A stretch of 64,000 nucleotides of DNA. It comes from Prostheceraeus crozeri (taxonomy: Eukaryota; Platyhelminthes; Polycladida; Euryleptidae). This document shows, piece after piece, positions 34,622 to 47,800 of the stretch. The stretch is from positions 62,001 through 126,000 of the forward strand of contig CAJQUW010002005.1 in the NCBI GenBank assembly GCA_907163375.1, in the 5' to 3' direction. The notes under the pieces are model-generated. The model saw only the letters and a list, made by a program, of their open reading frames with translations, was not told the DNA's origin and did not search any database. Made by a program: the position numbers and the translations under genes. Position 1 is the stretch's first letter. Each line of letters opens with the position of its first letter.

Positions 34622-35358
34622 CAGGGATGCGGAGTCGGAGTCCCGGAGTCCTATCATTTTTGCGGGAGTCGGAATCCTATCAAATGATAGGACTCCGGAC
34701 TCCGGCCTATAACTAGACCCGAAATATAATACAAACAAATTATTTATTCTCGTGCATAGCTGTCATTGTCTTGATGTCGACTTTCGACTTCGTCAAACAA
34801 AAGTACGGAAACAGTAATACATGCAAAACTTGCAATAGTTGAGGGAATGAACCGTGATAGTGAAAAAAGGATTGTCTTTTCACTCTGCGATTTAGTAGAG
34901 AAGACAAGCCTTCCTAGCCTCGATCACACCTGCGCACCAAATGTCCCGTCAGAGACAAAAATGAACTAGTTTGTTTGAGAACATTACCTCCTACCAAAAC
35001 GTTAATCGTGTGTGATTTCTCCTCCAAAGCGCATATTAAAATCGAAAATGTACTCTTATTTTTTGGAGAAGAATGGGGATTTTCCTGCCTGGTAGAGACT
35101 GTAGAAAAACCGTGTGAAGCACATATCAACAAAATGGGAGGAGCCGAGTCGCAAACATCCAACTTAAAGTGACATTTGATAAACTTTTATCGAATATGAT
35201 TGATAACTGATACAACAATGATCACTAAAGATAGGTTCAGGTAAACCTGTAATGATCTATGATGTACATGTAAGTTACCAGGTTTTTTCAAAAAACTTGG
35301 CTATAAACACTTGCCCGGAGTCGGAGTCCTATCAAAATCATAGGACTCCGCATTCCTG
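34622..35358. mobile_element. Non-autonomous hAT-type element with GGAGTC/GGACTCC subterminal repeats
   Basis: Ends CAGGGATGCGGAGTC and GACTCCGCATTCCTG are complements with one mismatch. They are flanked by CTGCGACG (34614-34621) and CTCCGACG (35359-35366), 8 bp with one difference. CGGAGTC and ATAGGACTCC words repeat inside each end and can pair. The 0.74-kb interior has no transposase. Confidence 0.85.
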
Positions 35359-35366
35359 CTCCGACG

Positions 35367-38094
35367 TTGCATTGCTTTCAATGTGCATGGCCGTTCTAGT
35401 CCTTCATTATTCACTCTCGTGCTGTAATTATTGATTGTAGTCAATTACATTTTAAGTCATGCACTTCAGAAGCGATTGCAATTACTTTGCACTCAGCACT
35501 ATAAAACAATCATTTTAAAATACTTAACTCTCTTTTCGATATTGTATTACTTTACTGACGAGCAGATGTTCAGATGAGCACCGGGTCTACAACTACTGAT
35601 AATATTTTCAAGGAAATTTACAACGAAGCATATTTCCAAAATCTAAATTTAATGCCAGTCGCCCTAATTTTAATTGCTGGTCGGAAAATGTATATCAGAA
35701 ATTTACTTAATTTCCCCCTTGGAAAAAGGGAGGCAATCAGGCAAATAAATTCTTTTAGAAGCCGTAGTTTAAAATCTGTGACATTGCAAACATAATAAAG
35801 TCTCCTAGAAGTTATAAGTCTCGATCTGTCAGCACTATATCTTCAATTTGAATCTAGTAGAGATGTAAGGCGAAAATTAAATGCAAATGAAAAAATGTAA
35901 GGGGAATAAAAGAAGGTCAATTCAATATCAATGCTACAAGTCTCGTCTGTTTTTTCCGGGGATTATTATAATTAATTTTATAATATCCGCCCAACAAAAG
36001 AGATAATGGGGAAACGTACAGTGTATTGCCGACAAAAGCTAAAGCAATTACAAAGTATAATATGACTTATAATGAGTCGCATTGGCAGAGATGTTATTTC
36101 TAATTGTAATCAATTACAATTCATGAGTAATTGGCACAAGTAGGCATTACTATATAGTGTCTGTGGTTTACACTTTCACCTAATATCCTCTGCTTTCTGT
36201 TTGCCTTGTTGAGATTGTGTATCTTGCCACAACATTTGATACAAAGTAAATTAGCTACTGATGTTATTTGAGTAGTATAAATATAGCTATTCTGCTATTT
36301 TAGGTATTGAATTGTGGATTTCTCATCTATTCTTGAGTACAGAGGTAGGCTTACATGGCAAACTTTATGCAATCTTTTTGTAGTTATAAAATTGCATGCA
36401 ATGCATTCATTCTGTGTAGGCCTATATTCACTTTCAAAGTACCTGGCACTAAATAGTGAAGATAAAATGAAACTGAAAAATCATATATAAGCTAAATTAA
36501 TCAAAATGAAGCCAGAAGTGAAGTTCAGTGAATGAATCATGCCCAAAGTGAATTTAGTCAACAGTGTGTTTTTTGTTTTTAATAACAAAAATGCAAAACA
36601 AGAAATGTTGAATCGCCTACACGGGAGAATTTCATGATTATTTTCACGTCACAGATAAAGCTATCCATATTCTGTCATGCGAAAACATATTTTTAAAAGA
36701 CTCAAACTGTGATCTTGATAAAATCTCTAGAAAAACGGAAAAAGCAAATGTTGTTTATTTTCCGCATGGAGAGAGCTTCATCACTGACAATCACAAATAT
36801 CAATTTTATTTTATAATATTTGAAAATTGATTCTGCTCCAAATACAAAGTACAAGATTTCTCCGGAAATTTCTCCGAAAATTTTCCATTGGAAAATTTTG
36901 AAATTTATTTTTTGGTGATTGACGTTTTTGCCTTTGCTTTGGAGACTTGTTTGAGGAAAAGCGTCGACCAAAAGATCGACGCATGTCGCTCTCCTGCCCC
37001 CTCGATAGTCAATACTTGAATCCAAAAAAGGCACAGAGTTCTTGGCACCAAATATATTTCGGTCCTACGACCTTCTTCAGTGGTGATGTCACAAGAACTG
37101 AATTATAGTCGCTTGAAAAAACTATGTAATATTCAAAGACCGAAAACTTCTCTATCATCCCTGCATGTTAACTTTTGGAACCATCAACTGCACCCCTTCC
37201 ATATCTATATTTCAGATCTTTCCAAATGAAGTTCAGACATTAGATGGATTTCAGATTTCTCTAGCTGAATTTCAGATAACTGTCAGAAGCTCAACTTTGA
37301 AAAGATCTTAAATTCAACTGGAGATTCATGTGGATCATATCTGAAATTCATTTGGGCAGATCTGAAATCGAATTGGAACTATTTGAACCATCTCAACTAG
37401 AAATGGAGGATGTGCATCCTCAGCGAAGATGTCGGACAATAGGCCAGAAGTTAGAGGCCATCATAGATATTCTTTTGCTCATCGCAGATATCTTTAGTGA
37501 CCAAATATCTCACGAGTTTACAGTCTTTATGTCTTCCAATATGGTCGCTCATGAATGCTGCGTGGACTGTGTGCTCATACTTCACTTTGTTCATCAACAC
37601 ATGAAGAATTTCTTTCACTGATCAACGCTGCATATAAAGCTTAACTTTCAAGCTAATAAGCAAACTCCTAAATGAAGTACATTATTTTTGCTCCAGATCT
37701 TTCGCATTGCATGGATATATTCCCCTAAAGCAAGATTCACGTTGTCCGAAACGGTGTCTGTGTGATAATTAAAAATGCTAACAAAATGGCACAAGCAAAG
37801 GAATGTTCAAAAATCCACGGACGGAACTCGCATTGCTACGATCGCTTTAATCGAAATAATGATGAAATTTAGAGTTTTAGACCCAATTTATTAGTACGTA
37901 GCTGCCTCGGCAGTGGAAGCGCTCAAATTATAGGGCCTATCAAAAAAATGAAAACTTTCAAAATTTTCCAAAATTTTCCATAATTTTCCAATTTTTTCCA
38001 ATTTTTTCAAAATTTTCAAAATTTTCATCACTAGTGGGGCAACCATCTCTAGGACTTGAAGCCTGATGGGGTTATCTGGATAGGACTTCTTCCA
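35367..38094. other. Gene-free stretch with AT-rich simple repeats
   Basis: No convincing exon. 37950-38030 is a run of AAATTTTCC-type words, and a smaller run occurs at 36855-36905, possibly the subterminal repeats of another unrecognised element. 37205-37375 contains several inverted ATTTCAGAT/ATCTGAAAT words. Confidence 0.4.
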
Positions 38095-38096
38095 TA

Positions 38097-39300
38097 GAGT
38101 AGGGATATGTAGGCAGAGTGTCGACTCAAAAAAGTATCTGTATACAGTGAAAATTTTTATATCAAAAGATTCAGTTTTTTGCGAAGATGACGTTCTCGTG
38201 GTCCAAAAAAATTATTTGAGCACTTTTGAAAAAAGTCAAAATTTGCCAATACCGAGATGACTCTCCCAAATAAGTAGTATGAAACAAGTTGGATATCAAA
38301 AGGAATGAATATTTGCTATAAGCATCCCAACTAAGCGGAAATTAATCTGATTATCAATGGAATTTCATGATCGATATTATGATGGAAGTCTAATGAAAAA
38401 GTCGCGATTATTCGTGAATCGTGATTGCTTAGCTGAAAATTCAAGTTTTTAAATCAATTTCCACTGGCATGATTTTATGATTCACAAATTCATGTTTTAT
38501 TTATTGAATTTGAATAGTAATGTGAACCCATTTACATCTTTCAAAGTTAATTGAAATCATAGTCTTTGATTATGTGTGTAGTGTTGCTAAGCATGTTGCT
38601 CTGCCAGTGGCAGGGTGCCTGCGATATGATCACGCTTAGGAAAATACTCTTAAGGTTGAGCATGAAAGTAATAGCAACCTGTCGAATTGTTTATTTAACA
38701 TACAGTACATTACCTCTCCAAAGCTGTCATGACACGTAATCTGTAAAATAATATCATTATCATTTCCGTCTAAATTATGCCATCATATTCAATCAATTCC
38801 GCTGCAATTTCTGCAAAACTGCAAACATCTGCACATCTCACATTTGGAAACAATTCCGACTGCATCTCCTTGAGTTATATTTAATAAAATCGAAAGTGTA
38901 TACACATTGGGGATTTAATAAATGCGGAGTTACCACTCTACCTAACATACCTACTCTATGGTCCCGACCAAAGATAATGTCCCGACCTATCCCAACTCTA
39001 TGGTCCCGACACTTGGCTGTTCTCAATTATATATTTTTTATCCGGAAAGGCGTTTAGCAAACTTTAATACATATTGATTATACCGGGTATGGCCGATACT
39101 TAAAAAACTCCTTCTCATGGCGGCCTTGGAGATTTGATGCTTGTCAAATTGGCAATGAGATGGCCTTTTTTCAAAAGTGCTCAAATGTTTTTGGACCACA
39201 GGAACGTCATCTCCGCAAAAAACTGAATCTTTTGATATAAAAATTTTCACTGTTTGCAGATACTTTTTTGAGTAGACACTCTGCCCATATATCCCTACTC
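38097..39300. mobile_element. Non-autonomous element with long terminal inverted repeats (about 150 bp)
   Basis: The left end GAGTAGGGATATGTAGGCAG and its inverse at 39281-39300 open long, slightly diverged arms (38097-38270 and 39130-39300) that include TCAAAAAAGTATCTG and AAAAGATTCAGTTTTTTGC. TA flanks both ends (38095-38096; 39301-39302). The interior holds three ATGGTCCCGAC-type words near 38958-39010 and no gene. It could be a Tc1/mariner-derived MITE; superfamily not proven. Confidence 0.75.
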
Positions 39301-39302
39301 TA

Positions 39303-40001
39303 TGTACTCAATGACTTCTTCTGAAGATAATCAAACTAACATCGAAGTAGGCCAGAATCCTGAGTTGTTTGACTTGTCAATTATGGGATTGAAGGAAGAA
39401 AATATGAAACTTTGACGTTTGGCTAAGAAGTCCTACAGGTCAATAATAATGTACATGAAGTCTACCAAGCAGTTGGTCAAATGACAATTTAATATTACTT
39501 TCAACCGATGTCTGTGCTTTCAACCATCTACTTTGTAAGTGGTCAATGTCTGATTTATTTATTTCCCAGGTGGGGCCACGAAAATGTGTGAGTCATGGTG
39601 CTAGCATGACTGCTACATGTCTTCATGCAAAGTTTCAGCTTCGTCGGTGAAGCTACACATAAAAACCATAGTGCACACTCCATTTAGAACTCACTCTAAG
39701 CCATTTAAGAATTTTTGTTTTAATACGTCAATTCAAAATAACAGCTTGCTTTAGATACACTTAACTGCCTGGCATCATGTGTTTGTAAACCAAACAACGT
39801 GGTTGCCAAGACTTATTTTATACTTTTCACCGGTAGAATACCTAGGCGCAAATTTACGATCCCCAGTAGAAGGATGGCATTTATTATTATTGGAGGGCAA
39901 CATTTGAGTCGGAATTTTTAATCGCGTTCCTTCGTTTAAATCGGTCAACTTGGTTTTGTGTAATTGCACTATTTGTCTCAAGATGTATTTTCTTTACCAC
40001 C
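39303..40001. other. Gene-free stretch
   Basis: No supported exon or repeat. The minus frame at 39775-39981 has no recognised family. Confidence 0.4.
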
Positions 40002-40840
40002 AATCAATCAATCAATCAATCCTTTTACGTCCGTTTTCCAGACTCGCTGGGTTGGACGGGGTTTCTTCTGATGGCTCTTCTCCACAACTCACGATCTAAA
40101 GCGTCTTCCTCCTTCAAACGAAATTTCCGCATGTCTTCTCGGACTGTGTGTCTCCACGTTTTCTTCGGCCTGCCTGATGGTCTCTTTCCTTCCACCTCCA
40201 TCTCGTCCACCCTTCTCAGCCAACTGCTCTCTTCCCTCCTCCTCACATGGCCAAACCAGCGCAGCCTCTGCCTGCTGATGACTGCTAAGATGTTCTCAAT
40301 CCCCATTGCTTTTCTTAGTTCATCATTTGATCTCCTGTCTGCCAGCTTCACCCTGCACATCCATCTCACCATCCTCATCTCTGCTCTCTCCAACAACTGC
40401 TCGTGGTCTGACCGCATTGCCCACGTCTCACACCCGTAGGTCATGCATTGCCTCACACACGCAGCATACACCTTTCCCTTTGTCATAAGCGAAGGGCCCT
40501 TTGATGTTAGGAAGGCAGACATCTCCTTGAACTTCTTCCATCCGCCACGGATTCTCGTCGTCACCGCCAAGTCCACACCTCCTCTTGACTCGAGCACATC
40601 TCCAAGATAACAGAAGTTCTCGACTTTCTCAACTGAGTCACCATCCATATCCAGTGAAGTGGTCTTGGGTTGTTGGCTTCGGTCTTGGCTCGCGTTTTCA
40701 CACCTACTACACGAGTAGTTTTGGGGCGCGTTTGCTATCCGTCCTCTGATGTGCGTGCACTTCAGATACTTCAGACTACCACCACGGGATAAAATTTTGT
40801 CCCGAGTATAATTCATCATTTCTAATTTCATTTAGGCTGT
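40002..40840 (-). mobile_element. 5'-truncated LINE, C-terminal reverse-transcriptase region with (GATT)n tail
   Basis: The minus-strand frame 40831-40025 (268 residues) has the C-terminal words of endonuclease-reverse-transcriptase LINEs: NFCYLGDVLESRGGVD, TYGCETWAM, RMVRWMC, RLRWFGHVRRREES, GRPKKTWRHTV. The 3' end reads ...AAAAGGATT and then a GATT tail (40003-40021 on the plus strand shows CAATCAATC). It is a dead-on-arrival copy: the frame is largely open but lacks the polymerase core. Its 3' terminal sequence (GTTGGACGGG on the plus strand, near 40052) is shared with the copies at 54236 and 55570. Confidence 0.85.
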
Positions 40841-41277
40841 CATAAGTGAATGCAGTCATAACAATTTGTTTAGTGTATTGGACGTACAAGTTTGAACTTG
40901 TTGAAGTAGTAGTAGTAGTAAATCGTTTATTTCAACGTATAATGGAAAGCATGCATTTCAAAAATTATTACAGGGAATGTAAAAGTAAGCTAGCACTTCA
41001 AGAAACATATAGTGAGAAAATCAGCCATTTCTAAATGACATGAATGTTCAACCTCAAGAATGTTTATAACTGATGGCATAAAGAAGAGCAAGTAGGCACA
41101 AAGGAAGCTTTACGACATGAAGTGCGGCAAAAGGTTAAGAGGAAGTGACGCGTTCGTGTTAAAATTTGAGGTTGCAGAGAATGCAGTATATTATTCTCGT
41201 TTGAAATACCATGAAACACTTCCAAAGCTGCAGCTTGTCATATAATGCACGCAGGAGTGAAAGCACTACAATCACAG

Positions 41278-44200
41278 TCAACACCGCAAATGATTCTGTG
41301 AGATCTGCGTCGTAATTTTCTTTCGATAGTTCTCTTGCGATAATTTTCTTACATAGTTCTTACGATTCATTCCTACTACCAATGGGGCATTGTACTCGAT
41401 CGTCGACAATACTAGAGCATTGTATGGAAGTATTAAATCACTTGAAGGTAGTTGTTTCTTAAGTTTCTTGATTATATACAACTGCTGATTAGCCTTTCTA
41501 CATAAATTGTCTATATGGTCACCCCAAGATAATTTTTCGTTATAGATCACGCCGATGATAGAAAGTTTATTCTGAAGATTCATATTCACAGGATTTGTCA
41601 ACAGAACGTTCGGTTTCATTTCCATCACACCAAGTGTGGACATAATCAATTTCAGATTCAGAAATCAGTTTGACATCAGAGTTGAAGAAAACAGGTGCCA
41701 CAATTACGATGTAATCTGCATATTTTGAGGAAAGTATGTTCTCACTGTAATTGAAGAATGCTCATGTGAACGCAAAATAAGAGGGGGGAAAATGTTCCTC
41801 TCTGAGGGACTCCGGAAGTTACTGGTAAAAAAAGAGCTCAAGTAACCGTTTCTTAGTCGAACTCTCTGTAGCCGTCCTTGCAAATAGTCAAAACATCAAA
41901 GAATAAAGTTTCGTGGTAGTGAGACACCAGCTAGAGACTTACATAGTTTTCATGACTTTAGGAGTCGAATGCTTTTGTCAAGTCGAGTCATTAATGCTCC
42001 TCTCGAAGTGACATTGTCTATAATTCTTGTGACGTAGTCATGGATGCAGATGTTTGCATGAGTGGTAGAATGATTAGGACGAAACCCAAATTGGTCAGGG
42101 CCATACTTTGAGAAAAGTTTTCTTTCATATTTTCGAGAATATTTATTTCAAAGATTTTTGAAAAGACAGGTAATACAGATATTGGTCGATAGTCACACAA
42201 CTTGGGATTTTTACATTTAGGCACTGGTGTTACATTTCACATTTCCATCTCGTTGGCACTGCATGGGAGTCAATTGACAAAGAAATCAGGTGAGTCAGAG
42301 GTCCTGCCAGCTCTAAGGAGACCGCCTTAATCAACCTTGGAGGAATGTCATAACTTCCAGTAGATTTCCCAACCTTTATGGCTTGTAAAAATGTCATTGT
42401 TTTCTGAACACTGATTTCGACCTTCCACTCATCATCAGCTAGATCGTCTGCCATTTCAGTCATGAGAGACAATCAGGAGATGTATGAAAGACAGATGCAA
42501 ATTCCTGGTTAGTTGACTAAGAAAAGTTTGAATCAGTTGACAAAACTTCAGTGGAGTTGCTTCGTACTTTGTTAAGGATCTTCCAGACACTGTGTGGTCT
42601 ATTTTTCACATTGGTAGCCCATGATCTCTTCGCCATATCAATTTCCTTTTTAACCTTGTCACGCTAGTGCTGACATAGAGGGAAATTTTTCTGACGATAT
42701 GCCTCGAATTGCAGATTCACCAGGTATTTGATTTTAGGGGTCAACCACGTCTTTTCGTTGCCGCTCATTTTAATCGTATAATATGGGATGCAATCCATTG
42801 CACTATGAATTACATTATGGAGTGTATTCGCTTTATCTTCTATTGACTTATTACCTCTGTAGAATTGGTGTCATGGATGATTTTGCAACGTTTCCCGAAC
42901 TTGTTGAATGTTGCTTTGACGATAATCAAAAACATCAGCAAAATATGTCGCATTTGTGTGGGACATGCTTGCAGTAGCTGGCGGTCTGATGAAAATTGAG
43001 CAGTGATCTGACTTGCCAATAGGCGCTTTATCGGAAACAGGCTTATGATAAGGTACACAGAAATATAAGTGGTATATGGAATCACTGATCATAATTTTGT
43101 CCAAGACGGGGTTTTGGCGGGTGTTTTGTTAACAACTTGATGCAAATTGAGAGAGTTCATGATTTCAAGAGTGCTGAGATTATTGAAGTCACTGTGACAT
43201 TTGAACAAGTGGAAGTGTCACAAAGGTCAACAATAAATGAGGATACTTGCCGAAGTTGCGTAGTCAACAGCTGGGGAGGCACATATAATATCAAAAATAT
43301 CATGTCATAACTGGGCAAGTACATGCAGATTTAATCAAAAAAAGTCGAACTTCTCTATTGCTTCGATTATGGAGTAGGGAAAATTATTGCCCACAAAAAC
43401 ACATACTCCGCCTCCACGTCGTCCATCTGTGCGATCATGACGAGTAATAGAGTAACCATTTATACAGATTTCACTATCAGAAATATTCTCATTTAACCAA
43501 GTTTCACATAGGGCCACAACATCAGGTAAACGTAATGAAACGATAGTACAGATTTCGTCTATTTTCGGTCGAAGTGATTGCACATTTGATAGCATAACGT
43601 GGGGAGCAATAGGTAGAGAGAGACGTAAAAGCATTTACTGAAAAGTAACTACATCTCTCCTCAATACCACTTATCCCCTATATATGATGACGTCTTCGCC
43701 CAACTGCTTTCGTTCTTTATATTCCATGCGTAGAGCTTCCGATTCATTTTGCTGTTGGATAGTCATGTCATTATTAATGTACACATTTGAATATAATTGA
43801 GTTCCGAAGTTTATTGGCATTTCTCATAACTGACATTTTTTATTCAAAGTCTCTGAAAGTAAGATATGCTGACCGTGACTGGTTTTACATAACCTTTCCA
43901 ATTCTACTGATTGATTGAACGGTGGTAGGAAGAGTCCCAAGCTCAATATGCATGGTGTCTATAGTATCCCTATCATGTTGTCTGCGTTCTTCAAGAGTAC
44001 CAGTTTCCTCCTCACGGACGCCAAAGACGATCAAGCTTAATATACGGTTGTTGCGTTGTTCAATTTCGTTCATTATGTTGCTTGCATTCATAGATTTCTC
44101 AAGCTTGAGCGCATTCAACTCCGATTTCAGCATTTCACATTCATCACACAAATTCTGTTGAGTTTTTAACAATGAAGTTATGGTTTCTTGGATGGAACTT

Positions 44201-44464
44201 AGATGCTCCATCAATTTCAAATCCAGCACTAAATCACTTTTTGATAGCAACAATCTTTTATCAATTAACATTTTCATCAGCGTGACTGTTATTGAGACTG
44301 TTAATGGCCTCTCTCAGGGCAGATGTTAACTGTTCCTTCGTCATTTGCTTGATTTGCGAATTGGACATTAGTCGAATAGATTCAAATGAATTTTGACTCA
44401 CTGCCGAAGTCCTTGTTACAAAAATAAGAAAACTTGACAATGAAAGAATTAGAACAAGTCTCAA
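41278..44464 (-). mobile_element. Near-full-length but decayed CR1/jockey-type LINE
   Basis: Runs right to left. ORF1 pieces lie at 44464-44261 and 44277-43885, with a coiled coil (EMLKSELNALKLEK) and an RRM-like NNRILSLIVFGVREEETG. The endonuclease lies at 43634-42871 (LSNVQSLRPKIDEI, ALCETWLNE, RRGGGVCVFV, then KSDHCSIFI). Polymerase pieces are at 42472-42230 (GSYDIPPRLIK), 42224-42018 (LCDYRPISVLPVFSKIFE) and 41649-41278 (GVIYNEKLSWGDHID, TIEYNAPLVVG). Stops and frameshifts break every part, and the YADD core is not evident. The 3' end is not clearly marked. Clade (CR1, L2 or jockey) is not resolved by eye. Confidence 0.82.
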
Positions 44465-44477
44465 TAATCCTCAGCAA

Positions 44478-44552
44478 AAGACTGGATTTGAACCAGGTAC
44501 TTTCAGGGCCGGAAGCGCAAACACCATCCACTAAACCAGACCAACAACTGAT
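44478..44552 (-). mobile_element. tRNA-like sequence (SINE head or tRNA pseudogene)
   Basis: The minus strand reads GGTTTAGTGGATGGTG (A-box-like) and CCTGGTTCAAATCCAGTC (B-box with a T-arm that pairs). It ends about 14 bases before the start of the LINE ORF1 on the same strand. A complete acceptor stem is not apparent, so a functional tRNA is unlikely. Confidence 0.55.
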
Positions 44553-45655
44553 GATGACCAGAGTCCTTTCACAAAAGTATTCCGATTATCAGTCTGAAAA
44601 TTGATGAAATGACCTTGACAAATGACGTCAGGATCGCACCACTAAGTTTACACATCGAAGTAAGCAAATCCACACAGCAAATGAATATATCGACGTAGGA
44701 AAGAGATAAACGGCGACAAGACGATTCCAAACGCAGCAAGTTTATCAGAAATACTTGAAGTTTAATGGTATTTCGACGCACAAATAACTTTCACTTGCAG
44801 AACGCCGGAGCAGCGTCAGCACACAACCGTGTAGCGCAAAGGTTCTTTTTGTGCTGGTCCTTTTTAGCGCAAGTCCTGTTTGTGCTGACTTTCCTGTTTC
44901 CTGATGTCATTTCATCGCAAAGGTTTGATCGTTAGTATGTTTCTTTTATTCTGTGATGAGATTTTCAAATCTATCGCTTCCCATTTCCCTATGCACTATG
45001 GGACAGTATGGCTTGTTCGGTGACTCTTTTCGTCTTTGTTACGTGTACTGAATTCAAGGTGAACCACAAACGTTGCATGATGACGTGTATTGTTGCGGCC
45101 CCGTGTTCTTTGCCAGCAAAAAATGTAGTTCAGCAGAAGAGGAAAGAAAAAGAGAATAACTTGAAAAAGGAAATTTAAGGTGTCAAAGCAACACCGCAGG
45201 CCAGGTGTTGCCCACCACTGCATTAGGACTTCGTAATTCAAAGTATCCAATTACTGAACATCTTGCCTTCATTGGACTATTACAAATTACCATAATTCTT
45301 CAGTTTTCCCTATATTGCAATCAGCACGGGTATGCTTTCTTTGTGACAAGATCGATTGCCTTAGCATCCAACCATTGCCGTCTCTGTGACTTGAACGAGT
45401 GTAATTCTGACTCCAGTCAGACAGCCGAGTCTTTGCCATTTCTTAAAACTTCAGCTAAATTTTCACATGTCCTACAGGAGTGCCTCACCTAGTAGAAATT
45501 GCTAGACATCTCCGTCACCTGATTCTCATTTCAAATTCAACAAAAGCTTCACTTAGGTTCAGTACTCCCCTCGGTAGATCACCGTATCATGTTTTCTTGC
45601 AAGCAGAATTACACCGTCTACGCCATTTCGTTTAAGTATAGGCCTGTAGACCTGC
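44553..45655. other. Gene-free stretch
   Basis: No supported exon. 44815-44895 contains several GTGCTG and AGCGCAA words of uncertain meaning. Confidence 0.4.
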
Positions 45656-45661
45656 AATTCG

Positions 45662-47067
45662 CATGGTGTCCGTGCTCCCTGGAAAATCTTGAAATCCTGG
45701 AAAACTCCTGGAAAATAAAATTTTACCCTGGAAATCCTGGAATACTCCTTCAAATTTTGAGACTAATGAAAATGCTGAACCAATTTCACGCCACCTTTCA
45801 ATCTTTTTTCGTCAATAACATTAGTTTCATGGTATGCATGCTCCTTAGGCATAGAACTTTGGGTAGACTTTCCCGGAATTTTTCAGAATAACAGAGGATT
45901 GGTCAGCCGATGCCTTAGACATGATGAGAAAACCTGACTACGTGCCAATTAAAGACAGTAGTGTTTTGCAAAAAGTTCATGACGATCGATTTGTACATAC
46001 TTTCTAGGAGAATGATGTCTGGCTTAGACCTACTTAAAATTACAGACCGATTAGAGCTTGCTTGTAGAAATTCTGCATAGCGGTGTATTATGAGCATATT
46101 ATTTTATGATACTCAAGAAATTTTATTTATATTGGTATTCGTCTTCTTCTTTACTTTAAAACATTAGTGGCATCAATTGCGATTAATTTTATATAAACTA
46201 CATGTACAATGGTATAGTGTGGGTATATGTTTTCAAGAAGTAAACCGAACATTGTGAGGTAAACAATTCCATTTGTTCTACTGAGTAGGCCTACAGGATA
46301 TATTATTACTCTTACATTGTCAAACTCATTATACATGCCGACAAATTTGATTCACAAAACCCTCCCTCATATCATGACATTTTGAAATAACATAAAGCTC
46401 GGAAAAGTTGTACTTCCTGCTTGATATAATTACCGAGAAATTGCTTTATGCATTCGAGGAGGCTTCGCATGCGGCGCTTTAAACAGCTTAAATTCCACCA
46501 GTTGGCAAAAATTTACCATAGTTGTGATCTTAAAAGGTTGGAGGTTTCGCCTGGGGCGCTTTAGAAATCATGTAAATTCTATTAGTTATACTCCCAAAAA
46601 TGCTGGAGGCTTTAAAAACATCAAAATTCTACGAGTTGCACTCCCAAAAGGCTGGAGGTTTCGCCTGCGGTACTTTGCCTCAAAATGGTTGAGCTCTAAT
46701 TAATTACTATATATGGCCTTAGTGCATTAATAATCAATGTATTTTCAGTCGCACCATAGGACCTATAGTGTATAGGTGCATAACATAAGGATTCATAACT
46801 ATACATAGCTACTATTCATTCTCACTACTATCTATTCTACTATCTATATATAATACTCGTACTATTCATAATTCTTGGATTACTTGTAATCATCTCAAAA
46901 CTGAAAATGGGACCCGGGAAAATTGACACATGGTCCCTACTAGAAGAGATCATCCTGTTTTTTTGTGAAAACGTGTTATTATCTCTATTTAAATTTGACC
47001 CTGAATTTTGGTAAATTTCCCTGGAAAACACCTGGAAATTTTCATTCAAATTTTCGCGGACACCATG
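45662..47067. mobile_element. Non-autonomous DNA element with 6-bp target duplication
   Basis: Ends CATGGTGTCCG and CGGACACCATG (one base differs within about 14) are flanked by exact 6-bp AATTCG (45656-45661; 47068-47073). Inside both ends lie CCTGGAAA words, all in the same direction rather than inverted. No transposase. A 6-bp duplication fits IS3EU- or Dada-type elements better than hAT, but the superfamily is not established. Confidence 0.75.
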
Positions 47068-47122
47068 AATTCGCCAAAACTAGCTGGAATGGTTCCCACA
47101 CTTTTTGGGCAAAGTTCAATGT

Positions 47123-47800
47123 TAGAATCTCAGTGATTATCGATGAGAGTATCCACAAGTCGACAAATGAATGAAAACAGCGACTTCAGACCGGGATTCC
47201 TCAACATGCTTTACAAATGAACTCCGCTAGCAATCGTAGCTTACATCAAAATGTAGCTGCGACCTGTTAACATGACCACTATTTTCACAAGTACAGATTT
47301 GAGACTATCACCGGTAATCTTGAATTGTACACGCTTGTAGATCTTGCAAGGAAATCATGCATCAGGCCAAAAGCTGTTGCGCATGGTCTTAAAGAAGCCC
47401 TTAGCATTTGAAACTGTATCACCAAAAGGAATAAATTCTCCATCTCAGAACCTCGTCATGATGAACTCAGTTCGCTGCCATTGACAAGTTTGAGGAAATT
47501 GTGAAGAATTTTCATCAATTGACGGTGGACTCCGAATTCCACCTCCAATTTCCACACCATGCACTGATAAAACGCTTGGCTCTCCTTCAGTCACTGTCTG
47601 AAATGTCAAAAAGATCATTGCAACCTTGCAGGTCTTGATATCGGTATATCTTATTGACCAGATGATATCCCGGCTCCTGTCTAAAAACATCTCAACTAAA
47701 TTATCCCTAGTATTATCCATTCCAAACTTCAATAAATGTGTATCCACTGATGAGTTCCCTTTTTAGAAAGTAGTCTCCATGATTCCCTGATACCAAGGAA
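47123..47800 (+). repeat. 678-bp duplicated block, copy B1
   Basis: From TAGAATCTCAGTG to TACCAAGGAA this matches 50087-50764 with no difference seen by eye, at an offset of 2964. It contains a 100-residue minus-strand open frame (47747-47445) identical in both copies, with no recognised family. B1 runs directly into a LINE polymerase remnant. Confidence 0.9.

Noticed and set aside
44478-44552. Functional tRNA gene
   Set aside because: A and B boxes are recognisable but no complete acceptor stem pairs, and it abuts a decayed LINE.
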